Assembly: GCA_001661515.1 (NCBI GenBank)
Contig: LUVW01000010.1
Coordinates: 537,925-601,924, forward strand
DNA length: 64,000 bases
DNA from: Capniomyces stellatus
Taxonomy: Eukaryota; Kickxellomycota; Harpellomycetes; Harpellales; Legeriomycetaceae
Reading direction: 5' to 3'
Shown here: positions 21,847 through 33,024 of the stretch, piece by piece
Position numbering within the stretch: the stretch's first letter is position 1
How the letters are laid out: every line of letters begins with the position of its first letter
Notes under the pieces: model-generated
What the model saw: the letters and a program-made list of their open reading frames with translations, nothing else
What the model was told of the DNA's origin: nothing
Databases searched by the model: none
Program-made: the position numbers and the translations under genes

Positions 21847-24800
21847 ATGACGAACAAAAGTGACCAGCTAAAAAACATCAATGCTATTAATCCAGATACT
21901 TTTATATATATATCAAACAAGCTTCTGAAGCTAGGCGAAAATGGAAATGGTAAGGTTTTAAGTATAACAGAGAGAGGGATTTCTAAACGTGTTTACATTG
22001 CAGATACCAACTAACAGTATTGGTATACTGGCGGTGCAGCTGTACGCAAAATATCATGTTCTTTTTTTATGTTGACTTTACATTTTATTTTATTTTATTT
22101 TATTTTTGATTTAATGTGTTTAAATAGTTAAATTGTATGGTCAAATGCTGTATCAGTACATTAAACACGACAAACAGAGTAACTCAGGCCCTAGCAAGGA
22201 GTCGATGGAGTTGATATCTTTTATATTTTCAAACATTCAGTATCTTTCTACGTCGTTTGACCTGGTAAAGTAGCAAAGGATAATCTAGTTCTGTTCTTGT
22301 AAAGCTGGCTGTTAAGTATGCTTGACTGAAATGTTGAAAAACGGGCGAAAGGTTGAATGGAATTTGGTTTAATTGTACGGTGCTTTATAAAACTATAGGC
22401 AAATGTAACAACAAGGAATGAATGCGGAGTGGATAAAGTACTGCTGGGATGGATATATTGTGCGATATTCAGCGAGGTGAGTAAAAGAAACGAAGCAAGT
22501 TGAAATAGCTGGTAAAGATAAATGAAAATAAATGCTGATAACGAAGGTGTGTAATGGTATTTGTAAAGGGGTTTGAACATGCAGCAGCTACATTGAAAGC
22601 CGCAACAATCAAGGCAGCGAGTGCACTAGGAACAACGGAGCTGAAGCAAAGAACAAATCAGATGGTCAAAGCAATTCTTGTGATGCTGATGGTGAGTTTG
22701 GGGGCTTGGATACTTGCTTGTTCTTTTTATTTTAGAAACGATAAAAAAATTAAAAAAAATAAGGCGACTTGTGAATTTTAGCGAGCGGGAAAAGGAATTT
22801 ATGGGTATTTGAAGATGAGTAAATAGTTCATTTTTTATTTAATTAATTAATTAATTTTTTTAAAATGGGATATAGAACCCAGCAATAACGTCGCTTGTAG
22901 ACTCAAACAATGACGAGCTTTTTCCACAGATATGCCGGGCAATATGTGTGTTAAGTAAAAGTGAGCAAAAGTTTCTTGTTAGGTACATGTCAGACGCGCC
23001 AAAGGAAAAGTGGACAGAACCAGTTGTGGAGAATGTATCGATGGGCAGCGGCAAAGACAAGGATAGAGAGATGGAAATGGAAATATCAAGCAAGGCATCG
23101 ACAAGCTTTACATCAGTTTCGGGAAAAAGGAGTTTTGAAGAGATTGATGGTGGTGCCGATAAGGGCGTAGACAAGGATAGAGATGTGGAGATGGGCAAAA
23201 GTGGCGATGGTGCTTTTGGGAAGGAAAATGTGGTTGAAGAGGGGATTGAGAGCAAAAACAAAAAGAACAAGGTGAGGCAGAGAAATAGAAACAGTGAAAT
23301 ATACGACAACGAAGAAGACTTTATAGACGACGATAGCCTTGAGAGTGAAGACAAGTCCAGCATAGACGAGGATATGAACAACGAATCGAACAGCGAAACA
23401 GACTTGAGCTCGTCATACTCACGGTCAGAAGAAGACGGATTTTATCTGTCCTCGGATGAACCAAATCTGAGCGACATGGTTTTAACAACAGGAATGTACA
23501 GCAACAGCGAGGAAAGTCAAAGTAATAGCGATACAGCCGACAGTTTGGCTAGAGAGAGGGGTGGTAATAGTAATGAAAATGCCGAGGATGAAAGTATAAA
23601 TACGAGTACGAGTGCAAATAAAGATGAAAATAATTATAAAACGGAAAAGAAAAAAGGATTGGAAGCAACAAATCTGTCGCAAGTGATTGGGTTTAAAGAA
23701 AAGACGATGTTTGTTGGGAAAAGCGCACAGTTTGGGCATTTTGTATATACGTTTCAGCAGTTTATAACGAATTATTCGAAAAAGCTGGCAAATGAGTCGC
23801 AATTACCAGCCAATAAAGTGGGGAACGAAAACAAGTCAAAGAGGCAGCTGATCAGCAATGCAATCAAAACGCCAGCAATGTTTCAAACAATACAGTGTTT
23901 CAACCTGCTGTACAAGTACAACTGCAAGTGGTCTTTGGTCCCTGGTCAGTTTTTCTACAACCAGCAAATCAACGAGTTTATAGATGTTAAAGAGGACTTT
24001 TCGCAGTACAAAATGATGGATGAATTTTCGCTATGCAGCTACCCGTTTCTACTCACGCCAATAACCAAAAGCGAAATTGTCAAGCTGGAAAACACAATGC
24101 AGATGAGAACAGAGCTGCAGGACTCGTTTTTCCACGCGATGTTTGCTGGCGTGACGTGTCCATACTTGGTTTTGGAGGTTCGTCGTGATTGGCTGGTACG
24201 CGACACCATGTGCCAACTACAGCTCAAGTCGTCAATTGATTTGAGAAAGCAGCTCAAAGTGCGCTTTGTTGGCGAGGAGGGCGTGGATGAAGGTGGTGTT
24301 CAGAAGGAGTTTTTCCAGCTGCTTGTTAGGGAAATGTTTGACGAAAAGTACGGCATGTTTTACCATAGCCCAGAGTCCAACTGCTGCTGGTTTGTGCCCG
24401 AACCAACATCTGACTCGCCTTATTTGCACGAGATGAAGCTGGTTGGCATGGTTTTGGGGTTGGCAGTTTACAACTCTGTTATTCTAAACATCAACTTCCC
24501 AATGGTCCTGTACAAAAAACTCTTGGGGATTCCTATTTCTTTTAATGACTTGACCTCATTTGATCCAGTAAGTTTATTTCTTTTATTATCTTCTCTATTA
24601 TCTTCTCTATTATCTCACCCACTTTGTCTTTCTTTATATCATAGGAGCTATACTCTGGGCTGTTGAAAATACTAAACAACTCGACACCAGAGGAAATCGA
24701 GTGTTGCGAAAGAAACTTTGAGATATCGTATACTCGTTTGGGCGAGACAAAATCTTATGAGCTAATCAAAGGAGGTTCAGAGATCAACTTGACATACGAA

Positions 24801-25440
24801 AACAGACACGAGTTTATAAACCGATACATAAACTTCCTGTTTAACAAGTCGTGCAAGTCCCAGTTCGATTACTTCCGTGAGGGCTTTTTGGCCATTTGCC
24901 AAAACTCGTATATTCTTTCTATGCGTCCTGATGAACTCGAGTTGTTGGTGTGCGGAAGTTCTGACTTGGACTTTGATGTTTTGGACACTGCAACAATCTA
25001 CGATGGCGGTTATTCTCGAGAGTCGCCAGTGATTATGTAAGTGTGAGAGTAGAAGATTTATTCTTTTTAGCCATTCATCACCACCTTTGCTCTCTAATCT
25101 TTGATTTTTTTTTCTTTTTCTGTTTTATATCGCGAATGTTTATTAACTGCATAACCCTCATCATGTCTAAATTAGGTATTTTTGGAATGTTGTGAAAGAC
25201 TTTTCAATTGAACAAAAGAAAAAACTGTTGTTTTTTACCACTGGCAGCGATAGAGTTCCTATTGGTGGCCTGGGTAAGCTGAGGTTTGTTATTGTCAAGA
25301 ACGGTGTCGATTCAGACCGACTCCCAACTAGCCATACCTGCTTCAACGCCTTGCTTTTGCCCGAGTACGACTCCCAGACCAAATTGGAGGAGCGGCTGGT
25401 CACTGCCATAAGCAATTCAGAAGGCTTTGGGATGATGTAA
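21847..25440 (+). CDS. UBE3A/E6AP-type HECT ubiquitin ligase
   Basis: E3 that takes ubiquitin from an E2 onto a catalytic cysteine. Six exons: 21847-21949, 22128-22264, 22569-22691, 22876-24567, 24645-25036, 25176-25440; all phases close, giving 903 residues. The catalytic Cys is residue 871 (codon 25339-25341) in [16 protein letters not shown], 32 residues before the end, as in E6AP. Other HECT marks: [48 protein letters not shown] and [14 protein letters not shown]. The region before HECT follows the E6AP layout ([16 protein letters not shown], then [12 protein letters not shown]). A 200-residue acidic Ser/Glu/Asp insert lies between these. I see no Cys-rich AZUL zinc domain at the N-terminus. 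Yeast HUL-type ligases are alternatives, but the C-terminus fits UBE3A best. Confidence 0.93.
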
Positions 25441-26521
25441 TCACATTGGCCACACTTGCACATCAAAATAGCATAGCTTTATCCTTACTCTGCTTTTATG
25501 CTTGTATTATAGCCACTTTTTTTCCTTTCTACTAGGCTGCTTTTGCTTTATTCAACTTATCTTCATATATATATCAATTTGGGTGGAATAGAGAAAGGGA
25601 GGGGGGGGGGGATGGGAATAACTTTATGTCTAGTGATTGAACTTGCTGGTTAGATGTTTACATTATTTACTCTTTGTTCACTTGGTGGCCAATCCAAAAG
25701 AGTTAAAGCTGTGTTGTTAAGCCTGAAAGCCTGTTAAATATCAAGGTTGTCACTAAAATGTAAACAAAAGCATGTGCAGAAAACATAACGTTAGCTTGAG
25801 TGGTCTATGTTCTGTCAATTGCTTCCAAATCCCAACTGCCTTTCTGCACAGCCCAATTTTCTGAATGTTGCAGTGCCCAGGAACATTTTTGTAACCATTT
25901 GTAATTCACATTTCTTGCTCTGCCTATTTTGGCAGATTAATTTAAATGCCATATTGCCAGAACTTAGCATTGTTAAATAAAAACGCTCAAATCGGCACTG
26001 TCAAGTTGCACAATTTTTTTTTTTTTTTATGAATTGCTTGCTTTATTTTTTAATATTAACGAAATGCCGCCCATTTTTTTTCTTAAAAAAAAAAAGTCGC
26101 TCTAGTTTATCAACAACCAAAACAAACTTATCGCCAATGACTTTGCTGACTTGCACATTTCTCTCCACACACACTCCCGCCTTTTTGTTGTTGCTATTCA
26201 TTGAGGTGATACTCTAATAAAGCTTGTGGGGGTGATAGTTGGCTGGTTTTTTTTTGAGATGGTGGAGAGGATTTGGGTGTTGGATTTGAAATATTTATTA
26301 AAAGTTTTACATTTTGGATTTGTCCTATTTGGACAAGCCTAAATAGGCGGATGTGTTACCAATGTCGACAAATCTATCTCATAAGCAACTCAAAACTTAT
26401 TTATACTTTTGTTTGGTATTATATAAACGCACTACTAGCCATTATACTAACAGAAAGCCTCCCATCAACACCGTTCACTTTTTTGCTTTTAATGCACGAT
26501 TTTCTTCCCTAAAACAAACCA

Positions 26522-26570
26522 ACAAGGAGTAAGGAGTATGGAGTAAGGAGTAAGGAGTGAGGAGTTGGGG
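26522..26570. repeat. GGAGTAA tandem repeat
   Basis: About six imperfect 7-8-bp units (AAGGAGT, ATGGAGT, GAGGAGT) in the gene-poor spacer. Confidence 0.8.
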
Positions 26571-27417
26571 GAGGAGAGGAATTTATAAGGGAAATCCCAA
26601 AGAACAATCGAGAAAAAAATAAAAATAATCAAGTAAGGAACAAAATATTTGAATGGATAAATAAGGGAATCTCATTGCCTGAAATAACCTACAAAAAGGA
26701 TCGCACTTGAGCATCAACAGCAAAAAAATAGACGGTAAACGACGATTAAAAATCGTCATACTATTATGTTCAATGAAATACGCCAATTATTTTGTCTGAT
26801 ACTTATCTTCACATACCATTCGCTGGCCATTTGCAATTTAATTGCTGTGGTTTCTATAATTCAGATGCTTTTGTACCTCCTATCTTGTAATTAAAACTCT
26901 ACTATTCTAATTTGCTTTTCTCATTCAATAACAGACCTTCTTAATTTTCATCTCGCCTAATCGTGCTTTTATCACTTTAACTTTTCTATCCAAACAGCCC
27001 ATTTGACTTCTTTATGGTTGTAGTTTAACCTAAACGTAACACCAAGTCCCCCTCTTTCCTAATTGGATTTCTCCAAGCTTCTGTACACAAACCCAATCGA
27101 ATCTTGTCCTGCGCCTATTAGATGTTACAGCTAAATTGAAGTGTTGAAATTAGACCACTTGGTCTTTGTTTTGCTATTTACCAAACTGATTTTAAAAAAA
27201 AATTGAAAACAACAATAGTAATTTATGATTTTTTAGTGACCAAATTAAGCTTTTTTTCATTTACTTTTATTTATTTACCTCTTTTTTTTTTTTGTATTTC
27301 ATTGTTCGTTTTGTTATTGTTTAGAGCACTCCTTTAAAGTTGGAGAATTAAAGTTGGGGGTTTTTTTTTCTCACTAAATTTCGTTTTTATTTATTTTTTA
27401 TTATATTTTATAGAATT

Positions 27418-27482
27418 TACTTACCAACTTCTCAACTTACCAACTTCTCAACTTACCAACTCCAACTCTTCAACTTTTCAAC
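27418..27482. repeat. CAACTTACCAACTTCT minisatellite
   Basis: Three to four imperfect copies of a 17-18-bp pyrimidine/adenine unit in the spacer. Confidence 0.8.
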
Positions 27483-28413
27483 ATTAACAAAACTGTTGCT
27501 ATAAATATAGATTTATTTAATACACTTGATACGGCTATATATTTTACTTTTACAAGTCTGTTTCTTGTGCTTTTATTCAGTACTACTGGGACCGGGATTA
27601 ATCTTGGTTTTATGCTATTTCTAGCTATACTAACTATTTCAAACAGAGATTCTCGCTTTCCACTGCTTATTGTCATACATGAACAAAATCCAGCTTTGAT
27701 TCCTCGACAATTGAGATAGTAATTTAATTCTTTGAAAACGAAGGTACACTACAACCGCCTTCTATACAGCCCAGATAAATAAACAACCCCACAGTAGGTG
27801 GTAAATCAACCAAATTGCAACCAAATGCGTCGAGTTCCAAACTTGTAAACAACTCGGTAGACACGTAGGTAGACACATAGGTAGACATTTGATTTATTTA
27901 TTTGACGTACATAACATACAAACCACGGTATTAGACCCTCATCCAATTAACAACGAGTTACAACAAAAAAAGGCACGAAAATAACCAAAGGCTCATAAAA
28001 GAATTCACGAGCGCTGTGTTGGTTTAAACTGCAGAACAATACAGAACAATCCACAGCAGTTTACAATATCATAAAACACAAGGAAGAGCAGCATTCCTCT
28101 TGGCTATTTTCAGCAATACTCGCAAAGAACAGGAAGCTAACGAAACCAATTTAAAAACAAGTCATAATTTAGCAACTTTTCTTTTAAAGAAAAAGAAAGC
28201 ACAGCCATATAAATTAAAAAAAAGTAGCTCAACAGCTCGTGCTCACGATTCGGTTTCCAGCTAATCAAAACGCGCTGGAAAAAAGAATAATATAATCAAA
28301 ACGTAGAATCGAGTTGGTGAATTAGGCCATCAAACTAGTTAAAGGTACCAAAAGACAAGAATACCTTCACACACCAACACCACTCTGCTCTGTTCTGCTC
28401 TGAAAAATCAACG

Positions 28414-29941
28414 ATGGAAAAGATAGTGAGTGTGTCCAAAATACTCGTAAAATCCGAGTTTTCACAAAACCAAAAGTAAGTTTAAAGGTTTACAGCGTTA
28501 GTTTAGCGATAGATTGTATGATTAACATATTTATTTAATTCAATTGTGTTGGATTGACGTTCAGGGAATTGCTGTTCTTTGAGACCAAACTTATTGGGAT
28601 CCTTTTTCTTGTATTTAAAACTGTGCTTTAGGACAATCAAGTCGTTGGCCAAGGTAGATTCGAATAGGCTATGTTTCGATTGCGAAATTCCACAACCAAC
28701 CCATATAAACCTGACCAATGGTACATTTGTTTGTAAACACTGTGCTGTTTTGCTGAAGCCACTGCTGCACATTGTAAAGCAGATATCAAAGGACAAGATT
28801 GTAAACAGCGATGTAGAGACAATGGAAAGGGGCGGAAACAAGAAAGCGTCGATGATTTGGCTAAACAAATGGAAATTCAATAAACGGCCACTATACACTT
28901 TTGCAACCAAAGAAAACATGATCTGCCTGCTGAACAAAAAATACATCGAGAAAACGTGGGCTTTAGACTCAAACCCTGTCGAGCCACCGCCCTTGCGTCC
29001 TCACTCGTCTCTGCCCGTGGTAAGTTTTCAACAGTTGCTTATTAATATATAGACTATATCGATTTGGCTTGTCTGGTCTGATTAAAAGCCAAGTGATTTC
29101 CGCCAATTGCTATCGCTGAGATGTCATTTGGTTTTAAACTAACCTTTTCTTTTCTTTTCTTTTCTTTTCTTTCCAATGTTAATAGAGCAAAAGCAACATG
29201 ATTATATACCACAAAAAAGAAAACTCAAACGTAGAAAAGTCTTTGCCAGCATACCCCTCATCAGAGTATCGACCCGAACTCTACAACCAGACTCAGATTG
29301 CTCCAATTCACAACCAGAAAATGCACGAATCACCCGCAAACATACCCGCAAACAACTATCAGTTTATCACCCATAGTCCCGAAGCTGACCCAAATATCCA
29401 CATCGATACTGCCCAAGTTCAATCAGCCAATCACGTCCATTTCTCTGCAAACAACGCCCACCTGGCAACGCTAGAAAGCCCAACCACGCTTTTAATATTC
29501 AACAACAAAAGGTCGTTTCTGCCTAAATCTCATCTCTCCGTGAGTCAAAACTCAGAACCTGAAAATCTAGAAAGCCCAATCATCAACTCTGCTGCCGAGA
29601 ATCTGTTTAGCCACCACGCTAATGATACTTATGGTCTCAATACCATTGGCGAAAAGAAACCAAGGTTTGATTTCAACGACTTATACAACATCCATCCCAA
29701 TCTCAACCCAAATCCAATCCCCAATCCCAAACCCAGCTTAAACTCAAACTCAAACAACTTCGCTGATTTCGCTGATAACAACCCGTTTTCTCAATACCGT
29801 AAACCTGTAAACTATAATACTCCCTTTGATTCGCCTCTACCGATGCAGAAACTCACAGCTATGTCGAACGCAGAGTTTAACCCATATAATGACAATTCCT
29901 TATTATACACTAAAAACGAAGCTAAACTTGTAGATATATAA
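28414..29941 (+). CDS. ArfGAP-domain protein, AGFG-like
   Basis: Predicted GTPase activator for Arf-family GTPases in vesicle traffic. Exons 28414-28475, 28632-29019 and 29186-29941 join in phase, giving 401 residues. The ArfGAP zinc finger is clear: C-x2-C-x16-C-x2-C in NRLCFDCEIPQ...TFVCKHC (about residues 32-55). The usual downstream features follow in weak form: WLNKWKFNK, then a KKYIEKTW box. The usual arginine-finger region (R/LGxHxS) is poorly kept (LKPLLHIVKQISKD), so GAP activity is doubtful. The C-terminal 250 residues are S/N/P-rich with an NPF motif (DNNPFSQ), which binds EH domains and is typical of AGFG1/HRB endocytic adaptors. The assignment to AGFG rests on the RW/KTW-type end of the domain plus NPF. 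Confidence 0.85.
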
Positions 29942-30327
29942 TTGCTTTCCTTGTTTCACTCATTCCTTTTTTTTCACTTTTTCGGCCACTTTTTCTCTTA
30001 TTTTCTTTCATATTTTCAATCTCTATTATAAATATTTGATTGTAATCCTAAATTATAGTCTCATTTCAACTGTTCAGTTTTACTGATACTTTTGAATGTA
30101 TTCAGTTGAACAAATAATCCATTTTGTTATTTTTCTATTTACAAATCCAATTAATTCACTTGCCCAATTCCAACCACTTTAAAATTTATCAATACTTATT
30201 TGAACCCGTCAAGTCCCTTATTATTGGTTTTTTTTTTCACAATTCAAGATTCCCGAAAAAAAAACTTGTAAAAAGAAATAATCAATTTATCAACAACTTG
30301 TTCAGCGAAAACCACCTCTCCCTCATT

Positions 30328-30400
30328 ACGAACCTTGAATCCCGAACCTTGAATCTCGAATCTTGAATCCCAAATTTCAAATCTCGAATCCCGAATTACA
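30328..30400. repeat. CGAACCTTGAATCC repeat
   Basis: Four to five imperfect 14-bp units just upstream of the EngB gene. Confidence 0.8.
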
Positions 30401-30452
30401 GCTTTTCTACTTTGCAATCTTAAACAATTACAATACCGACTCTTGATAAACG

Positions 30453-31487
30453 ATGCTGGCCAGGGTAGGGAATGTAAGACTCTGCACGTTGATCGGCAAG
30501 TACACGAACGACACAAACAATGCTTTATGTGCAGCGAACAGGCGAATGGTGAGCACAAAGCCCTTGGATCCAAAAGAGGGCTTGGCAAATACAGCATCAG
30601 GTCACGGCGCAAACAGCAAGCCAAGATCAGGCAAAATTGCAAAAAAGGATCCAAGCCTAGTCCCCAAATCTTTAATAAACTCGCTAAAAGGGTCCACAGA
30701 AGCAGCGGGAGGGAAGAAAGAAGCAAGCAAAATACCAATTGAAGAAAGGGGCAAAAGGCTATCGATAAAGAAGAAACAGATCCTGAACAACGAATTTGAA
30801 CTTGAAATCAAAAGCAGGCTTTCGCCGAAAGCAAAAGAAGAGTACGAATTCGCAACAGAATATTTTACAGTGCAAAAAGCAAAGTTCTTGCTGTCGGCAA
30901 ACTCCATTGGTTCCTTTGCCAAAATTAGCGGACCAGACGTTGCCTTTGCTGGAAGAAGTAACGTTGGAAAGAGTTCGCTGATTAATGGCTTGCTGAGTGT
31001 CAAAGATTTGGTTCGAACTTCTTCAAAGCCTGGCCACACGAGCATGCTGAATTTTTTTGGGTTAGGCGACAATGTTCCAAAGAGATCGTTGAATCTTGTT
31101 GATATGCCTGGGTACGGGTTCCGAAGCAGAGCAGAGTGGGGCAGCTTTATAATGAAGTACTTTGAGTCTCGAAAAGAACTAAAGCGAGTATACCTACTAA
31201 TCGACTGCAAGGTTGGTGAACTTAAAAGCAAAGACGTGGACTTTCTGCAAATTGTCGAGGACTACGGCGTTGACACTAAACTGGTGCTGACTAAGGCTGA
31301 TAAGGTCAAGCCTGAAAAACTAGACATCATTCAGTTGAATGTATATAGCCAGGCCGTAGAGCTAGCCCCCAGCGTCTTGCATCCTGTAGTTTTAACTATA
31401 AGCAGCAAATCAAACCTTGGCGTCAATAGCCTGCGAATGGATATTCTTGAACAGTGCTCAATCTCAAGGTTTCGAATAACTGGCTAG
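30453..31487 (+). CDS. Mitochondrial EngB-type GTPase
   Basis: Intronless gene for a 344-residue GTPase of the EngB/YihA family, which in bacteria assists large-subunit assembly; the mitochondrial members (yeast Mrx8, human GTPBP8) associate with mitoribosome biogenesis. About 130 basic residues precede the G domain and read as a presequence plus linker. G1 is GRSNVGKSS, G2 region KPGHTSMLNFF with the conserved T, G3 DMPGYG, G4 TKADK, and the ISSKSNLGV G5 loop follows. The C-terminus ends soon after, as in the family. It lies 510 bp downstream of the ArfGAP gene on the same strand. Confidence 0.95.
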   Translation: MLARVGNVRLCTLIGKYTNDTNNALCAANRRMVSTKPLDPKEGLANTASGHGANSKPRSGKIAKKDPSLVPKSLINSLKGSTEAAGGKKEASKIPIEERGKRLSIKKKQILNNEFELEIKSRLSPKAKEEYEFATEYFTVQKAKFLLSANSIGSFAKISGPDVAFAGRSNVGKSSLINGLLSVKDLVRTSSKPGHTSMLNFFGLGDNVPKRSLNLVDMPGYGFRSRAEWGSFIMKYFESRKELKRVYLLIDCKVGELKSKDVDFLQIVEDYGVDTKLVLTKADKVKPEKLDIIQLNVYSQAVELAPSVLHPVVLTISSKSNLGVNSLRMDILEQCSISRFRITG

Positions 31488-32360
31488 TCCTCCCTTCTCA
31501 CACCCTTCCTCTTGAATCGATTTACTTTATGTTTAGCTTCTGTATATAAAAAATCTTTTTTTATTTTCATGTCTATTTTTTTTAAAACTTTATTTCTACT
31601 TTTTATATTCTAGAAACCTGTGAATAGATTGTTTGTTGGCATCAAAGCTGCGCAAGATGACATATAATAACATAGATCGGTCCAATTGTGTTCATATGCA
31701 AGCGGCCAACTTAAGACAACGCTTTTATAATGTAAATGGCGTAACCTAATGAGACATTTTTGAATATGTAAAGTGTAAACATTTGGACCATTAAGAAAAA
31801 AAACCCCATAAAGAAACAGTGAATTGCAAAAGCAAATACTAGCGGAATCTAGGAATATCTAATGCACGTAAAACAGGATGCTAAAACCAGATTTAAACGC
31901 ATATTAGCAGCAACGATAACAACGGCGATAGTAATGTGATAGGCTTTAGTCGATTCAGTAAAGTTTGTTTTGGCACTATCCTGTTTGCTTTTATTTAAAA
32001 ATAAATATTCTAGAATTGAAGCAAATGCTCAAATTCAGGAAAATACTAGATGCTTACAATAAAACGAACACTGGCTCCAAGTTAAAAGTTTATATACAAC
32101 TTTGAATAAAAATACGGAAATATATGTTTGAGCTGCTCAGCGGTTTATTGATTGTGTCTGAAAAAAGCAATAAATAAAAAAACTATGATTGTAGTTGTAA
32201 TTGCAATTGTAAATATATTTTCGAAATGTATATATATATACAACAACAGGAGATATGTTGATAAAAATTATTATTGAAAGGTTTGATCTTGATTCTTAAC
32301 TTGTAACTCTTGACTATTTGTACTGAAAAAAAATAGCTAAAGGTGCTAATACCAATACCA
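31488..32360. other. Intergenic, no gene seen
   Basis: 0.87 kb of AT-rich DNA between EngB and the LysM gene. It holds a short (TA)n at 32229-32241 and no coding block. A hexamer-like TTGTAATTGCAATTGTAA run lies at 32190-32212. Confidence 0.5.
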
Positions 32361-32873
32361 ATGTTGATGATATTTTACACTACCGTCTGGTTGACAACTG
32401 CAAATCTGCTACTAGGCTCACCCACAAAGTTACAACCAAGCTCGGGGCACTGTACAGTTTATACAACTAGCAAGACAGATACTTGTGACATAATAGCAAA
32501 GAAATTTGGCATTACAGTATCACAGCTACTGGGCTACAACGCTTCAACAAGGAAATTTCGTGACTGCAAAGCTTTGTACGGAAACTTGGATATCTGTGTA
32601 TCAGCAGGAGCTAGCCCAGCCCCAAGAATACAGGTACAGATACAGTGTGGCATCGACTCTGTCGGGCATAAAACATGCCCTTCAAACAGATGCTGTAGCG
32701 AATTTGGGTACTGCGGTGTTGGCGTCGAGCATTGCAATGAGCATTCTCAGTCAAATTTCAACGGCAAAACAACAGATTCGCCTAAAATCACAGCCTATGA
32801 CGGAAATACAGTGTCTCAGAGAAACGAACGCCTTATGGATGTACTTTTTAGTAACATTGGGATATATTTTTAA
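32361..32873 (+). CDS. Secreted LysM plus chitin-binding (hevein-type) protein
   Basis: Predicted secreted chitin-binding protein of 170 residues. From the ATG at 32361 a hydrophobic N-terminus (MLMIFYTTVWLTTANLLLG) forms a signal peptide. A LysM module follows: CTVYTTSKTDTCDIIAKKF, ITVSQLLGYN, then DLDIC-like NLDICV. A hevein-type (CBM18) module is next with CGIDSVGHKTCPSNRCCSEF, GYCGVGVEHC. The last 45 residues have no domain. In plant and insect pathogens or symbionts, LysM proteins of this form bind chitin fragments and shield the wall; that role is inference here. An in-frame GTG lies at 32343, directly after an ATAGCTAAAG stretch, so an upstream exon is possible. Confidence 0.88.
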   Translation: MLMIFYTTVWLTTANLLLGSPTKLQPSSGHCTVYTTSKTDTCDIIAKKFGITVSQLLGYNASTRKFRDCKALYGNLDICVSAGASPAPRIQVQIQCGIDSVGHKTCPSNRCCSEFGYCGVGVEHCNEHSQSNFNGKTTDSPKITAYDGNTVSQRNERLMDVLFSNIGIYF

Positions 32874-33024
32874 CTCTAGGAATACTATTTTTTTAGTATA
32901 GTTTAGTCCTTTTTGACTTGCTGGATTTTGCGCAGCTCGGCAATAAACAACTATATAATCCAGCAACCACATTAATTGATTTAAATACAAATAGTAAGAA
33001 AAACTCTAGGCCACTTTAAGCTAG

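Larger units (their letters stand above)
25441..28413. other. 3-kb gene-poor spacer
   Basis: No conserved coding block on either strand. It holds an 11-G run at 25601-25611, a GGAGTAA tandem repeat at 26522-26570 and a 17-18-bp CAACTTACCAACTTCT repeat at 27418-27482. The right end must contain the promoter of the ArfGAP gene. Confidence 0.55.
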
